A DNA stretch of 64,000 nucleotides, taken from NCBI GenBank assembly GCA_947561585.1, contig CANNZV010001479.1, positions 87,563 to 151,562 of the forward strand, in the 5' to 3' direction. How positions within the stretch are numbered: the first letter of the stretch is position 1; every line of letters starts with the position of its first letter. The notes beneath the pieces were generated by a model. It ran no database searches. It saw nothing but the letters and a program-made list of their open reading frames with translations, and had not been told where the DNA came from. The position numbers and the translations under genes were made by a program. The DNA comes from Caprella mutica (lineage: Eukaryota; Arthropoda; Malacostraca; Amphipoda; Caprellidae). Below, one piece after another: positions 33,536-47,800 of this stretch.

Positions 33536-36500
33536 TTTATCAAATTCTTATCCTCCCCATTATAGTTCATTTACAAAAACATTCCAAAATTTGTTAGTGA
33601 ATTACATTCTACAACTTAGTCGCTGTTGATCATTTGATTTTCTCAAGTTATCGCATATTCCATATTATGTATCAGTGCGGTAACTCCTCGCTCTTCTTTC
33701 TCAGTTTTAGGTATCGCCGTTACATGTCTTTTACCTGCAGAGATATGGTCGAGAAACTTTAGATTCAAAATATGAACTTTAATTAATATTTTTCAAAATT
33801 CTTTCAGAAATGATATTGCTGTTATCTACCATTATCTATTTTAGGAATAGACATCGTTTATTACGAAAAATTCCTATTGTGATTAATTTGATTGAAATTA
33901 GAAGAATTTCAATTAATTTTAGATGATTATTTAAAATTCAAATAACAATATCGCTCTTCCTATTTTGGTTGAAATATATAAACCTGGAGATTTATAGACA
34001 CTTCACATTATTCACCTCACTCCTCAGATCTGATAATATTTATGCAATAAATTACCTTTGTCTGTCCTTTTATTGGTCGTGGTGTTCAGTTTGGTACCAT
34101 CGTCACTCTCTGGACGATGGACTGCCCACAATAGTGTTCTTACTCAAGGGTGGAACTTCTAGACTTGTTACTGCGGACTGGCATCTCTTGCTGCTACTGG
34201 GACCAGTGAAACCTCTCTGTGTGTGCGGTAAATGCAAGTGATTTCTTCAATGAGTAAACATCAATGACTCTGAGGGAGAATTGTGCTTTCCATTGCGCTA
34301 AAATAAGCAGAATTGACTGATGTCTCTAAATTTCTCTCACCTCTGCTGTCTGCTGGCAGTGTCCTCTCCCACCAAAAGATCAGGAGGGCTCTCACTCACA
34401 ACAAGTCAGCAGACACGTTAAACTGAAGGAAAAGGAGGGTGAAAATCTGTCAACATTTTGTTAGGGTATATTTCCTTCAAATTCAGATATTTTGTACGAA
34501 TGTGAAAGGGAACAGGGGAAAAAATGGCAATCAAATGAGATAATTAAAAGTATATGAGTTAGCCGGATGTTTCCAAATTTTAATTAATTTTAGATTTAAG
34601 TACATAGAAATTAGCAATAATATAATATAGATATTATTTTAATGAAAAATGTATCTATTTAAACTGTTTGAGTTTTTTTTGTAGATTCACATTCTTCTTT
34701 ATAATTTGAATCTCAGTTCGAAACATAATTCAGGTGAGGAAATTTTGTTCACAATTACCCCAATTGAATTTCCACTTTCCTGTATGCTATCGAAGAAATT
34801 ATAGCTCATTTCTGTGAAGCCTAAATGCCTACTCAGCAAAATTAAACTCAGAGCAGTGCTTACATTTCCCATGCCTTTTTAAGCATCAACTGATGATTTT
34901 TCACAAATTTATTTTCTAGAAACTATTCAATTTCGATTCATCGCAAGAGAGAAATTATGTAATGTTATCAAGATATGTGAAAATATTCCAAACGTTTTTA
35001 TAAATGGACCATTTTCTATATGGGAAATAAATACATTCTTTATAATAATGAAATAAAAGATGAAACTTGAATTATGAAACTTATTCAAATTTTATCTGTG
35101 AAAATATTCTTAATATTGGCTTTAATTTTTTTGCTTACCTTCAAAGACATAACATTGTTTGCTGAATTTGATAATCTTCCCTATGAATATTATGGTTAAA
35201 CTTAAAGGAAATATTCTCTATATATGGAAAAACTGTAAGTACAATCTAAACTTTCTACATTTTATAGAAGATTTTCTATGCTATGGAGGTAGAATTTGTT
35301 TCAAGTTTCTTCATTTAGACTTGAAGGAGGTAATAAAAAATATATGAATTTTTCATGTAGGACACATTGTACATAAATGCATAACAATAAACTAAAATCC
35401 TAATTATGATTGAAAATTTACTCAATATGCAACAATCAATCCTGTTCCTTATACTAAATTTTTCAATAAATATAAACTCATCGAACAAACTGTCATTAAT
35501 TGTTTTTATTGATAGGACAGAGTTGAAATTGTTTCCTTCAGATGAGACACTTGGGGACAAATCGTAAATTATTGTCCTTTAAAATTAGGACGATTAAAAT
35601 TCATTTGCTCTATCAGTTAGTTTAATAATTTCAATTATAACGAAAATAACACACTTCCAGTTTAGCAATGTGAATTTATTAAAATCAGAGAAATATATTA
35701 AATTGAAAACCCAAGATAATTATGATTGCTTCAGTTAATTGATTGATTGAATTAATTTGGTTTGTGTGTAGGGTCATTCCCTGAATAGCGGCGCAAAATA
35801 TGTATATTAATATTACAATATTAATTATAAATTACCTGTATCTATTATACAGACAAAACAGGCACGGATTAAATTATTAATTTTCTATGTATTACTGAAG
35901 GATTAAGAACTTTGTAAAAACTCGTGTTTACATTGATATTACTCAAACATTATAGATTTTATGCCCCTATTTTTTTCTAATAATTGCTATAATGAAGTGT
36001 ATTACTAGTTCAATAAATCTCAATGACTTAATTTTCAATTCATTTTATTAATTTGGTATCTATGAGTGACATTTAATATAAATCTTTTATAATAGTTTCC
36101 GTAGTGTGTTTATCTATTTATTTATTTATTTGGTGTCCGCTTTTACTTGACGGGTATTAAACATGAAGAATGTAAATATGATACGCACGTGAATATATTG
36201 ACATGAAATTTAAATATCCTGTTTTTATTCAATTTTTAAATGTATTTTATCTATTAAATGAAGTATCAGCTTATACAGAAAAATAAATTTCAATTGAGTT
36301 TAACTGAAAGAATCTAATAAAGGGTAATAAATTACTATTGAAGGCCTGTTATTTTTAACGGTCAAGTGCACTAGTATAGTAATAATTATTTGGCGCTGCA
36401 ATTCTGGGAAAAACCCTGTGTGTATTCTAATTTAATTTAATATTGTAATATTTAATTGATGGTCATAGAATGACGAAAGTTTAGTTAGAACTATGAGTAG

Positions 36501-36895
36501 TATATTCATGATTTTATTCCCATATTTTGGTTTCTTCTACCGATGACATTTTATGACAGAATTAGCAGGCAAATGTCACAGAACAAAAATTATAAAATAA
36601 ACGATTAAAAAAATATATACAAAATGAATAAAAGGTTAAGCTATGCATATATATATATATATCGATGATAACTTAAAAATGCAAATGTGTCATCATGTTG
36701 CATTAAGTTCATTCGCAATCCTACTTCTACTATATGTCCAGGTATCTGAGAGGTAGCGTCGCGCGCACAAAACTACAAGAGACAACAAGTTGCAAGTTTG
36801 CGTCCCAGAAACACCTCTTCATTTCTTTCATTTTAATTTTTATATAACAATATGTATCATTAAACTATTTCATATAAAACCAAATGTACATAAGC
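33536..36895. other. AT-rich sequence, no gene seen
   Basis: Over 3 kb without a recognisable gene. A 90-codon plus-strand frame at 33969-34241 and a CT-rich patch with CTGTCTGCTG and CAGCAGACAC near 34350-34420 were seen but cannot be assigned. A short (AT)n run lies at about 36646-36662. Confidence 0.5.
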
Positions 36896-36904
36896 CCCAT
36901 ATGC

Positions 36905-37318
36905 TAGGGAATATTAATTTCGATATTTTTGCTCTCTTTATCTTTGCTAAATTCTTGCTACCCGGGGAAGATTCCGAGAATATTCTTATATAGCTAATTC
37001 AGATTTCCATTTGTTCTCCTAGTTATAGAGGGAATAAATATCCCATCACTATCCCATTGTATCCCCTTGTTACTGAAGGAATAATAATTTCAGAACACCT
37101 TGCCCTTCATCTGATATTGAGGGAATATTCCAGGGATAGTATATTTAAATCCCATTATTGTTCCCCTGATATCATTTGGAGATATCCCCACATCGCAAAA
37201 ACGTTAAAATTGGGCATCCCCTCGATAACGCTTAGGATATAGGGGAAATAACCCAAAGGAATTTCTACGGAATATCCCGAGAATAATTCTATGTTACCTG
37301 GGATAATGGCTACAGTAG
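36905..37318. repeat. Possible MITE rich in GGAATATTCC/ATATCCCC words
   Basis: The interval has many GGGAATA, TATCCC and GGGGAAATA words in both orientations. ACCCGGGGAAGATTCCGAGAATATTC-like sequence near 36960 (shown in parts: ACCCGGGGAA, then CCGAGAATATTC) has a loose inverse relative at 37268-37305 (CCCGAGAATAATTC, then TTACCTGGGAT). The pattern looks like a decayed element with multiple internal inverted words; boundaries are uncertain. Confidence 0.35.
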
Positions 37319-38515
37319 ACACTATTTCTTTTCTCTTCTACGTTACACATGGTGAATGCTTTAATTTCACTTCATTATTGTTACATTATTACAATTTGAT
37401 CATTTTCCTCAATGCAGAAAAGATTAATGTGTAATTTTTGAACCAAAACAAAACCAAATTATTCATGATTTAAAACAGACAGGAAAATGAATTTATAACT
37501 GTCTTTTAACTTGCATCTTAGATTTAATTATGTTCAATATTTCGAATAGGATTTCATCTTGATCCTTCAATTTTACAGAAATAATAACCATGTCCAAATT
37601 TCAAACAAAAATTTATGGTTGGATTTTCAAGATCAGAGAATATACTTTTATATTGAAGTTACGCTTCATCATGAATTTAAAAAAAAATTGCAGATTGGCG
37701 TTCAGAAATTTGGAGCTTTAATTTGTAAGGTGGGAATTAGGTAAAGAGATTGGTATTCTAACTCTTCTAATGAAGTTATATTATGACCCACATGCATTGT
37801 CGGTTTCATTTTATGAATTTTTAGGTTTGTATCTTTTTTATCACAAACTTTTACCTGGTAACAGTCTTCGTTGAAAAAATTATTTTCCTTTTATTTGAAA
37901 CAGATTTATCACTGCTATTATAATAGAACTCTCTTAAAGGGTATTTCCATAATGAGTTGTATTCACTTACAACTCTTTATGGGAATTGATCTACACTTAT
38001 ATTTAAGCCGCCATAGCTATAATACAGTTGTTTCGTAACAGTAACTTTTAATGATGGTTATATATTTGACATTATTTAATAAATACTAATATATATCACA
38101 TCGCTACTCCTATTTCTGTACTGCTAAAGCTTTCTGAATTGTTCAATCACATTATTGGTAAATCATTCTGTGATCATATGAAGCCTCTTAGGCAGGTAGC
38201 TGAGACTCAGCCTGAGAGTAATGGTGGCTATACTGCAGATTGGCAATGGAGAAGGAAATTCTCGTCTCTAGAATGAGGTATTCTTGCATAGGTATTATTT
38301 GCTGCAATGAAAACAATCACAGCACTACTATATGGATAGCCAAAAAGATTGTTGTGCTATGTGACCTTTTGTTTACTTTAGTAGACTGCTCAATATATAT
38401 TAATCATCATTTTCATTTGTATTTATTTATCCTCAGTTATTTATCCAAACTGTTTGAAAGTGTGCACGGGGCATAACTGACAGTGTACGTGAAGTCTGAA
38501 GGAATTAAGTGGAGA
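37319..38515. other. AT-rich sequence, no gene seen
   Basis: No recognised feature. The 78-codon frame at 38240-38476 has no known motif. Confidence 0.5.
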
Positions 38516-38890
38516 AGAAAATGAATAGGCTAATGGAGTGCAAACTGTAAAGAAGATGAATAGGCTAATTAAATGGAAACTGTAAAGAGAATGAAGAGGC
38601 TAATGAAGTGCAAACTGTAAATAGTATGAAGAGGCTAATGAAGTGGAGACTGTAAATAGAATGAAGAGGCTAATGAAGTGGAGACTGTAAAGAGAATAAA
38701 GAAGCTAATGAAGTGGAGACTGTAAAGAGTATGAAGAGGCTAATGAAGTGGAGACTGTAAATAGAATGAAGAGGCTAATGAAGTGGAGACTGTAAAGAGA
38801 ATAAAGAAGCTAATGAAGTGGAGACTGTAAAGAGAATAAAGAAGCTAATGAAGTGGAGACTGTAAATATAATGAAGAGGCTAATGAAGTA
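38516..38890. repeat. Minisatellite, 35-bp unit, about 10 copies
   Basis: The unit is 35 bp and contains GCTAATGAAGTGGAGACTG followed by TAAAGAGAATGAAGAG. The first three copies are diverged and later ones are near-identical, giving a polarity of homogenisation. Confidence 0.93.
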
Positions 38891-40350
38891 GAAGCAGTGT
38901 AGATAGCGATGATATGAAATGTAAATTACTCTGTTGAAAATAATTATTATTAGAATGAAATAAACATAAAACTTATGATAAATGTGTAATATAATGCCTT
39001 TTTGTTTAATTTTATAGTTCAGATGTCATTATGAATCCAAGTGTAAATCGTCTAACTATCGTCTAAATTAATTATTCCTGAAGAACAGCTCATCCCGGGA
39101 TAGTTTATCTAGAGTGAATAGGTAACTATTACAGAATGAATCTTTCTTACTCGCTTCAGTTTCTTTAAATAGTTATGATCGTGAACTATTTAAACCCTTT
39201 AAACTTTTTAAATAAACATTAAAACAAAAATCAACATAAAACAAAAATAAACAATGAACTTACGAACAGTCATAACTTTAGAAATTGACGACAATCTTCT
39301 AGACGTTTGCTCAATAACAACAGAAAATTGAATTTATAAAAAAAATAGTGAAGGTATCTATAAACTTTTTTAATCCAAATATTTTCTCAAATTATCAATT
39401 AAAGAATTAGAATCATTTCACAGTAAATTTTCATAACTAACGTTAATACAACTTTGCAATGGATACAATCCCAAAGAGTTTTCGATATTTATTTCCATAA
39501 TTACTGATTGCCAGTAATAACGTTTGAATAATTTTATCAATGAATGCATTCTATAAATTATTTATATATATTCAATAAGACGATAACAGTTTTCAAGTTA
39601 TTTTTAATGATAACACAAAGACAAACAAGGTGAAATGATCTATATATAACACATTCACGGTTTCTATTTGTTATTTCGGGTAAAGATTACGAGAAAGTGT
39701 GGAGGGGAACTATATGTTAAAAACTTTGATAAATTTAATAATAATCACAGGGGAAATGATTATACAGTTAATATTTAATTTACAAACCCTTTGATTAGCA
39801 AATTGTATCAGTTGATGTATATTACAATAATATGTCACATCTTAAGATGCATCGTATTGAATGTGTATCAATTCTAGACAGCCTGTCGATAACTGATATG
39901 TTTTTGATTGACTAGATAATTAAAGCCTTCAGTTTCTCGAGAGTAAATACATCAAACTATGAAGCAAACGTCAGAGTATTTCATGTGATGTAGCGCAGGG
40001 AATTGGTGGAATGTGCAAATAATCGTAGGAATTTGCATAATTTTTTTATTATATCACGTTGTTCAAAGAAATGTTATACTTTAATAACATTGCATATTCG
40101 GAAAATATATTACATTCGGAAAATATATTTTATAATGTACAATCGATTTGTTAAAAATATATCAATTTCCATTAAATATATCCTACTACTCTCTAATCAT
40201 GTTTAACTATTCTCACAGTTACAATATAATTGAAACTTGTGGCAATATACCAAATGGTACCAATCAAGCTGAGGATTATTTACTTCATTTTTTTTCTGGA
40301 AATATGAGTCACCTATCAGAAACTAATTTAAAAAATGAGTCTATGTATTT
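38891..40350. other. AT-rich sequence, no gene seen
   Basis: Nothing recognised. Confidence 0.5.
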
Positions 40351-41620
40351 AATTCCGGTGTCCGGAAAACTGCCAGGTGGAAAACTGACAGTCACTTACT
40401 GAATTTAATGACTTAAGTCAGTAATAACATTTTGATTTAAAAAAAAAACGACGTTCGCTATTAGTTAAAAGGAGTTAAGGGAACATTCTTTTTTACTTAG
40501 TACACAAAACAAAAACATAGTTTTTCTTCATTAGAAAAAATACATAATATATATTACTATATAAATATTACATTATCATTATTTTCCTAGTTTAACCACC
40601 GTATGCACATTTACGTGATCCTTACAGTGAGTTTGTTACAATGTGTCATGTGTCCATATAAATATTACAGTAAAAATCAAATACATGATATAAATTAAAA
40701 AATAAAACCTTTCATAGAAAATACTAGAAGAAGAAGAAACAAAGAAATGATAGTACATATTAGGGACAGAGTACAATTTCTTTGTTTACACAACTCATAT
40801 TTAAAATATCATTTCATAACGGGTTTAGTGTCTAATTATTTCATTTTTGTTTATAATTTGATAATTGAACAAGCCTTCAAACTTAATATTCGCTTGTACT
40901 CATTATAAAACAAATTCGATCGATTTTTGTGAAATATTTAGAACATCTATGTCTATGATTATCAAACTGATACTACCAACCTAATTCTCTGACAATTTCA
41001 CTCGCTCGAATTGGATTGCATATAAATTAATAATACTTTTACATATAGATGAAAATTGTAAAAATGAAGGTGTTGATGCTATGGAGAATAAAATTGTAAA
41101 TGTAATATTTATTGAACAAACATATAAGTGATTTAACATTCACTTAATTTATAATATACAAGATATAAATTATAAATCTTATAAACATATAAAATCTTCT
41201 ATAGATACATAAATATATACATGTTTTTAAAATGTACGTGATTTAACAAATAAGTTAAAAATGGTAATTATAATTTCTTTGTGTGTACTTAATTTGGTTT
41301 GCTGTGTGTTTAATAAAGTAGCCTTGTTGAAATACTATTTTCCATTGAATATTAAGTAATCCAATAATCTATATACGTACTTTAGTTATAACTGTAAAAA
41401 ATTAATGTCTCCTTAATCCCTTGATGAATGGCTAACACTGTTTTTTATGGATTAAAATGTTTTTAAAATGTGTTTATCAAAAGTAAAAAATAAATAAATT
41501 GCCAATAAGTGACTGGCAGTTTTCCGCTTGGCAGTTTTCCGCCTGGCAGTTTTCCGCTTCGGCAATTTTCCGCCTGGAAGTTTTCCGCCTGGCAGTTTTC
41601 CGTGTACCATAATTCCGATA
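40351..41620. mobile_element. 1.27-kb element with inverted 15-bp tandem-array ends
   Basis: The left end (40351-40400) has AATTCCGGTGTCC, two GGAAAACTGCCAGG-type units and CAGTCACTTACTG. The right end (41503-41620), inverted, has AATTATGGTACAC, six such units and CAGTCACTTATTG. The order of blocks is the same at both ends, only the number of 15-bp units differs. The 1.1-kb interior is AT-rich and non-coding. The plan resembles fold-back elements whose inverted ends contain satellite-like subrepeats. Confidence 0.7.
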
Positions 41621-42775
41621 TATTTAATCTTGTTTGAGAAAATAACAATTTCAATGAACTAAATATTTACTAAATCTAGCTAGAATGAGGCAAGTGTATT
41701 GCGGCAGCTGATTGTTGTCACATTATAGATATATTGCTATAGGGAATTAAGTTTTGATCAAGATAATGAGCTGCAATTCTGTGTTATAGTTTCTTCAGAA
41801 TGCAAGTAATGGTAACTGATCTGGTGGCTAAAACTAAGCCTAACACTTAACCCGATTTACTCTCATCATATTATATCAACAATGTACTGACAGAATTAAT
41901 CATATTATCTATATTTGAATGGCATTATCTTATTTCAATATCATTTATATATATATTATATTCAATGCAAAAAACTGAACATATAAGTACCACATGTTTT
42001 GGCTGTTCAATCTGAACATATTAAAGAATGATTGGCTGTGTCTAACATCATTAATCTCTGGAATGTTAACACGAAGCAGCTTTTCTACCTTATTTAGAAC
42101 GAAAAACATTTCGCTCAAAAATGGGACAAAATAAATTAATGAAGAAAATACTCTCGGGACAATCTTAGAAAAAGGTGACAAAAGGCTTCCATTTTGTTGC
42201 AGAGCAGCGATAATGAATGAAGTTTGCAGGACTCACATGAATCGATGTAATATACTTTTATATTTTTATCCAATATAGATTATAGTGAGTATGGATTAGG
42301 AAGTGAAGAGATTTAAGTTTGACTGAGAAAAATATTTAGTTATTATTATTGTCAGTGTTTAGCAAGGACAAACTTATGTAAATTGGCATAACCTTTTTCA
42401 ATAAAACAACGTTTAGTCTCTCTAAAAAATGCAGATAGACAAATAAGTTCTAATTCCAATTTAAAGGAGAAGAATCGATTGGATCGTTAAATGCGGTGAG
42501 GTAAAGTTTCAGTTATAATGTTTACAATTATAAATTTGGAGATGACATGGCTCAACTGGGACTTTTATATTATAATGAAGTTGACTGATTAAAAAAATGA
42601 AAGGGAACAAGACGATGGGACAGTTTTTAACTTTTTATTCTTGACCACGTGTTATAGTATACGTAATGCAAAGAACAAAAGACCTAAGTTAGAATACTTA
42701 CACATTTAAGATAGCTAGTACGTAGAACAGGCAAGACAAAAAATAAATACTAGACTCCAGACACAAAACTAAATA
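41621..42775. other. AT-rich sequence, no gene seen
   Basis: Nothing recognised. Confidence 0.5.
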
Positions 42776-43600
42776 ATCGAAATGACAGAATATCGAAATG
42801 GCAGAATATCGAAATGATAGAATATCGAAATGACAGAATATCGAAATGATAGAATATCGAAATGACAGAATATCGAAATGACAAACATCAAAATGATAGA
42901 ATATCGAAATGACAGAATATCGAAATGACAACATATTGAAATGACAGAATATCGAAATGACAGAATATCGAAATGATAGAATATCGAAATGACAGAACAT
43001 CAAAATGATAGAATATCGAAATGACAGAATATCAAAATGACAAAATATCAAAATGACAGAATATCGAAATGACAGAATATCGAAATGACAGAATATCGAA
43101 ATGACAGAATATCGAAATGACAACATATCGAAATGACAGAATATCGAAATGACAGAACATCAACATGATAGAATATCGAAATGACAGAATATCGAAATGA
43201 CAACATATCGAAATGACAGAATATCGAAATGACAGAATATCGAAATGATAGAATATCGAAATGACAGAATATCGAAATGACAGAACATCAAAATGATAGC
43301 ATATCGAAATGACAGAATATCAAAATGACAAAATATCGAAATGACAGAATATCTAAATGACAGAATATCGAAATGACAGAATATCGAAATGACAGAATAT
43401 CAAAATGACAGAATATCGAAATGACAGAATATCGAAATGACAGAATATCGAAATGACAGAATATCAAAATGACAGAATATCCAAATGACAGAATATCGAA
43501 ATGACAAAATATTGAAATGACAGAATATCGAAATAACAGAATATTGAAATGACAGAATATCGAAATGACAGAATATCGAAATGACAGAATATCGAAATAG
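42776..43600. repeat. Minisatellite, 16-bp GACAGAATATCGAAAT unit, about 51 copies
   Basis: A long array of the 16-bp unit GACAGAATATCGAAAT with point variants (GATAG, CAAAAT, ACATC). Because 16 is not a multiple of 3, all three frames of the minus strand read as long FRYSVISIFCHFDIL-type frames; these are artefacts of the repeat. Confidence 0.97.
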
Positions 43601-44000
43601 TAGACCATCAAAATGGTAGACCATCAAAAATAGTAGACCATCAAAAATAGTAAACTAAATAAATATTAAACTAAATAAATAGTAAACTAAATAAATAGTA
43701 AACTAAATAAACAGTAAACTAAATAAATAGTAAACTAAATAAATAGTAAACTAAATAAATAGTAAACTAAATAAATAGTAAACTAAATAAATAGTAAACT
43801 AAATAAATAGTAAACTAAATAAATAGTAAACTAAATAAATAGTAAACTAAATAAATAGTAAACTAAATAAATAGTAACCTAAATAAATAGTAAACTAAAT
43901 AAATAGTTAACTAAATAAATAGTAAACTAAATAAATAGTAAACTAAATATAGACTAAATAAACAATAGACTAAATAAACAATAAACTAAATAAATAATTG
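43601..44000. repeat. Minisatellite, 16-bp AGTAAACTAAATAAAT unit, about 21 copies
   Basis: It directly follows the previous array through three transitional units (GTAGACCATCAAAAT-type) and keeps the 16-bp period while the sequence changes. Later units decay to ACAATAAACTAAATAA. Confidence 0.95.
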
Positions 44001-44640
44001 AGTGTTAATATAAGCGAGGTAATCTAACTTAAATATGCTCACCCTACGAACCAAATATTTAACTATTTGGCTTTAAATTTTAATAACTTTAACAAAGTTT
44101 AGGTGAAACTGAAATGTTTAAACGATAAAAATTAGAGCTAGTTTATAACGTACTACTCCGTGATAAGGGGTTTTAACAATTCAGACTGCATTTTAAATTT
44201 TATGATGAATATCTATATAAACTAAATAAATGAAAAAGACAATCTATTAACTATATAAAGGTTATAAAAATACCAAATACAGACGATAATTATTGGAGAG
44301 GAACAAGGGTGGAAGCTGTGTTCCATAGAACTGTAGTAATATTTATGACTTAGATAAATGAATAGAAACGAAGGGCATTCACAACAGGTAGGAGACATTT
44401 ATCTCCATTTCTTAACGTCCTTTATACAGTCTCAAGAATTCAATATGAGAGATTATAGATAAATAGTTCGATTATTTTGTAGATCCTCTGCCGAAAATAT
44501 TTACAAATCCTTTTTGCTTCATAGGTATCGAGATTACACAGTACTTTTAAATGGCTGTCTTCGGAGAGTTAACATTAGGATGTCTATTAACATTAGACTA
44601 TCATTCAATCACGCTAAATAACCAATAGAGTATAACTCTT
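44001..44640. other. AT-rich sequence, nothing recognised
   Basis: No feature recognised. Confidence 0.5.
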
Positions 44641-44817
44641 CTACAATTAACTCCTCTAACTATAGTGAATGAGTTAGGATGTAGCCTGAATAGTGAACAA
44701 ATTTTCTTCAGCCTGCAATAAATTGCCATCACTAAAAGCTATTTTATGACCGAATCAGGCTTCATCCTAACTCATTTATTATAAAGAAGTTCATTATAGA
44801 GGAGTTCTAGATTGTAG
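44641..44817. mobile_element. 177-bp fold-back MITE
   Basis: The ends CTACAATTAACTCCTCTA and, inverted, CTACAATCTAGAACTCCTCT match loosely, and further in ATGAGTTAGGATGTAGCCTG pairs with an inverted ATGAGTTAGGATGAAGCCTG. The arms are about 50-60 bp with a loop of about 65 bp. No target duplication is evident. Confidence 0.7.
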
Positions 44818-47800
44818 TCACAAACATTCAGACAAGACCAAAGGTCCTTCTGACAAAAAATGGAAGATTCAGGGAATTATGAACCTGTTATTCTTAATGC
44901 CACGGTGTCGAATCTAGAAAGAAAGCCTTTGGTCTTAGTTAGTTTAGGTTTTTAGGGAACCAGTGCTAGGAAACATCATCAAATAATCCGCTGTGTTTAT
45001 TTCAATTCCATCTTTGATGTAAATATGAAGATAGAGCACGACTACAAATATTATCACAGAACCATGATATTTACTATGCAGTAATTAACTTTTACTGTGT
45101 TAAATTTGTATTCTATAAAAGAGAGCATATCTTAAATCATTTATTTATTAATAAATGATTGGGTGAATGGAAGTAAAAGATGATATTACATCACAACTTC
45201 AAATATCATTGATCTCTGCATTTGAAAGCATGTCTTCTCCGTGGAGGAATAATGTCGCTCGAACATCAAGGAAAACTAACGGGTGAAAAAGTACGATTCG
45301 AGTAATGAAAAAAATAACAATCAAATTGTATCAGAAAAACAAAAATATCTGCATGTGCTCAATTTGAATTGTATTATATTAAAGGTTAAGTCAGTCGAAC
45401 AAAAACTCATATTTTGTGATTGAATGAAAACTTTTTGTATACCAATTTACTCATATATCTCGTAAAATCGTAATAGAGCAATACGATATAATTAATTTTG
45501 CTCGAAAATATAGTATATAACCACATTTTTCGAAAGAAATCGCTAATAGTTTTCTTTTCAATTATTATGTTCAACTGATCAAAAACTATGAGGATCAAAT
45601 AGCAATGTTTTTGGAACCCTTCGAGTTATAGAAGTTTTATCATAGCCTAATTATCCTGAAGGATTGAATTTGATCACTAAACTCTACTGGGGTGTCAACT
45701 GCTTACGTAACGAATGCATTATATTTACCTTTCTAACAAATATTGTATTCGGGCACTATAGTAAAATAAGTATTAGGATAAAAATCCAAACAAATTACCT
45801 GAATTAATGTAAATTTTTGTTTCCATGTGATGAAATGAGATTTGTGTGAAGTCAATAGGTGCAGTCCTTCAAGGAATTTGCATAGTGCATTGGATTTACT
45901 CACACATTCCCAGCTATTATTATCTAACCATATATTATACCATATCAATATATTCAAAGCTAAATGCCGTCAACCTAGTACTCTTTCCGCTGGAGATTTT
46001 AAACGAGCTCTCCAGGCAAGTAATGTGATGCATTAGCACTTTCCATCTATTCTGAAATGAGTTTTTGACTTAATTCAGTAGCTAAAATTGGATTTATTGA
46101 ACTTCAAAGTAGCTTTTGCAAGTCTTTGAAGGAATTGATTGAGCGCAGATTAGAACATTCAAATGTTTCAATTATATCATGAGGTGACTTCAGTCTTCAA
46201 TATATTATTATATGTAAGATAAAAGTGCTGTCAAGAATACCTGTTCTAACGGGTTCTAACAATAGCATTCACACATTACAATTCACACTATGATGTTATT
46301 TTCATTAACAATCCAATGATCTGAATCTTTCAACCGAGGAGTCTATTCCTGTCCGAGCATTGCAAGGGCTAAGTGTTGGCAATTGTTTTGAATGGAGATG
46401 AAGAACTCCCTCTCAGCAACGGAATGACTTCGTCTGAATGCATCGAGAGCTTGTTAGTCGCTAATTGAAACATCTTCATAACTGCACCAAAACAAACTTA
46501 GGGAGTACTACTGTACTCGTTAATTAGCATTTGATGAGAACTTAGACCAAAACTATTCCTTCTTTTGTTTTTCCCTTCTATTCAATTTCCTCTCATTGAA
46601 ATAACACAGAGGAAATATAGAATTTATCTATAATAGTTGGTGTCGCAATTATTAATTTCATGGAATCTTATAAGTCATCAAGTTACATTTGGATATTATT
46701 ACTGTTGAATCAACCAACCAAAAACCAGTGTTTTTGGTGCACTGCAATATGATGTTAATAAATTTTATTTATAATGGGGATCAGAAAAAGAAACGACCGA
46801 AAAGAGATGTTTAAAGACAATATGTTTTAAATATATATAATAGTTACTTCAGCTAATAAACAAACACAAACTAATAAGGCAAAATCCATTCAACTGAAAT
46901 GAAATGAAACATAATATGATAATTAACGATTTGTTGAAATAGCGATTTTGAGGATAATTTATTATATACCTATATATAAGTTCTCCGAAATGTTTAACCT
47001 TCGTTCATTCAATTCGAATTGCTATTTCCCAATTCAAGGTTTCGACTTTTGTCACCTTGCCAAAATTCTCAGGATAAAGTTAGTAATTCAATTAGCAACA
47101 CAGTAATTGGAATGAAGAGAAAAAATTAGAGGAATTGTAGACATTTATTTAATACTATTTGAACTGTAAATTAACGTAAATCTATCTTCAATAATTCCAA
47201 ATTGTAAATAATAATGGCAATAATCTTATAGTGGTAACAATAGTTTTAAGAATATGATTTTTTTTTAAATATTTAGAACAGTAAAATAACAAAAGAAAAA
47301 ATAATTAAGATATCAAGTTTAGATGTTAAAAGTGTTATTTTTTTATTGAAACTCAATATCACTTCAATCTCTTTTATATTAGATAATAAAATGTGTGTAA
47401 TATTTTCTGAAGAAGAAGGCGTAATATACTGAAATATTTAATATTAAAAAATGCTAATGAAACATATAAGTATATATACGGTAAAATAACTACTAGGCTA
47501 GATCATTTTGTTATATTTAAAATTAATAAAATGCACATAGTATATGTGTAAAAAGAATACAAAGGCACTGAAATGTATCATATTATTATTAAAATACTTA
47601 TTATCCATAATGAAAAAGTTCTATAGTAAAGAAATCAACGGAATTTATAATGAATTTACAATATTTATTGTTTCTTCTATAAAAAAATCAGTGATTTCAA
47701 TTATAGTTTTAACTATCTTAATAACTTTTCAATTTTGCAATTACAGTGATACACTAACTGCTGATAATAAGATGTTGAATATTTTTTTAATAGAACTTTA

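Noticed and set aside
42698..43627. Minus-strand frames of 75-142 codons with FRYSVISIFCHFDIL repeats
   Set aside because: A 16-bp unit without stops opens all three frames; there is no non-repeat domain and no plausible start context.
45842..46036. Possible coding exon (CRQPSTLSAGDFKRALQ)
   Set aside because: Protein-like in places, but two overlapping frames are open, splice sites are poor and no second exon was found.
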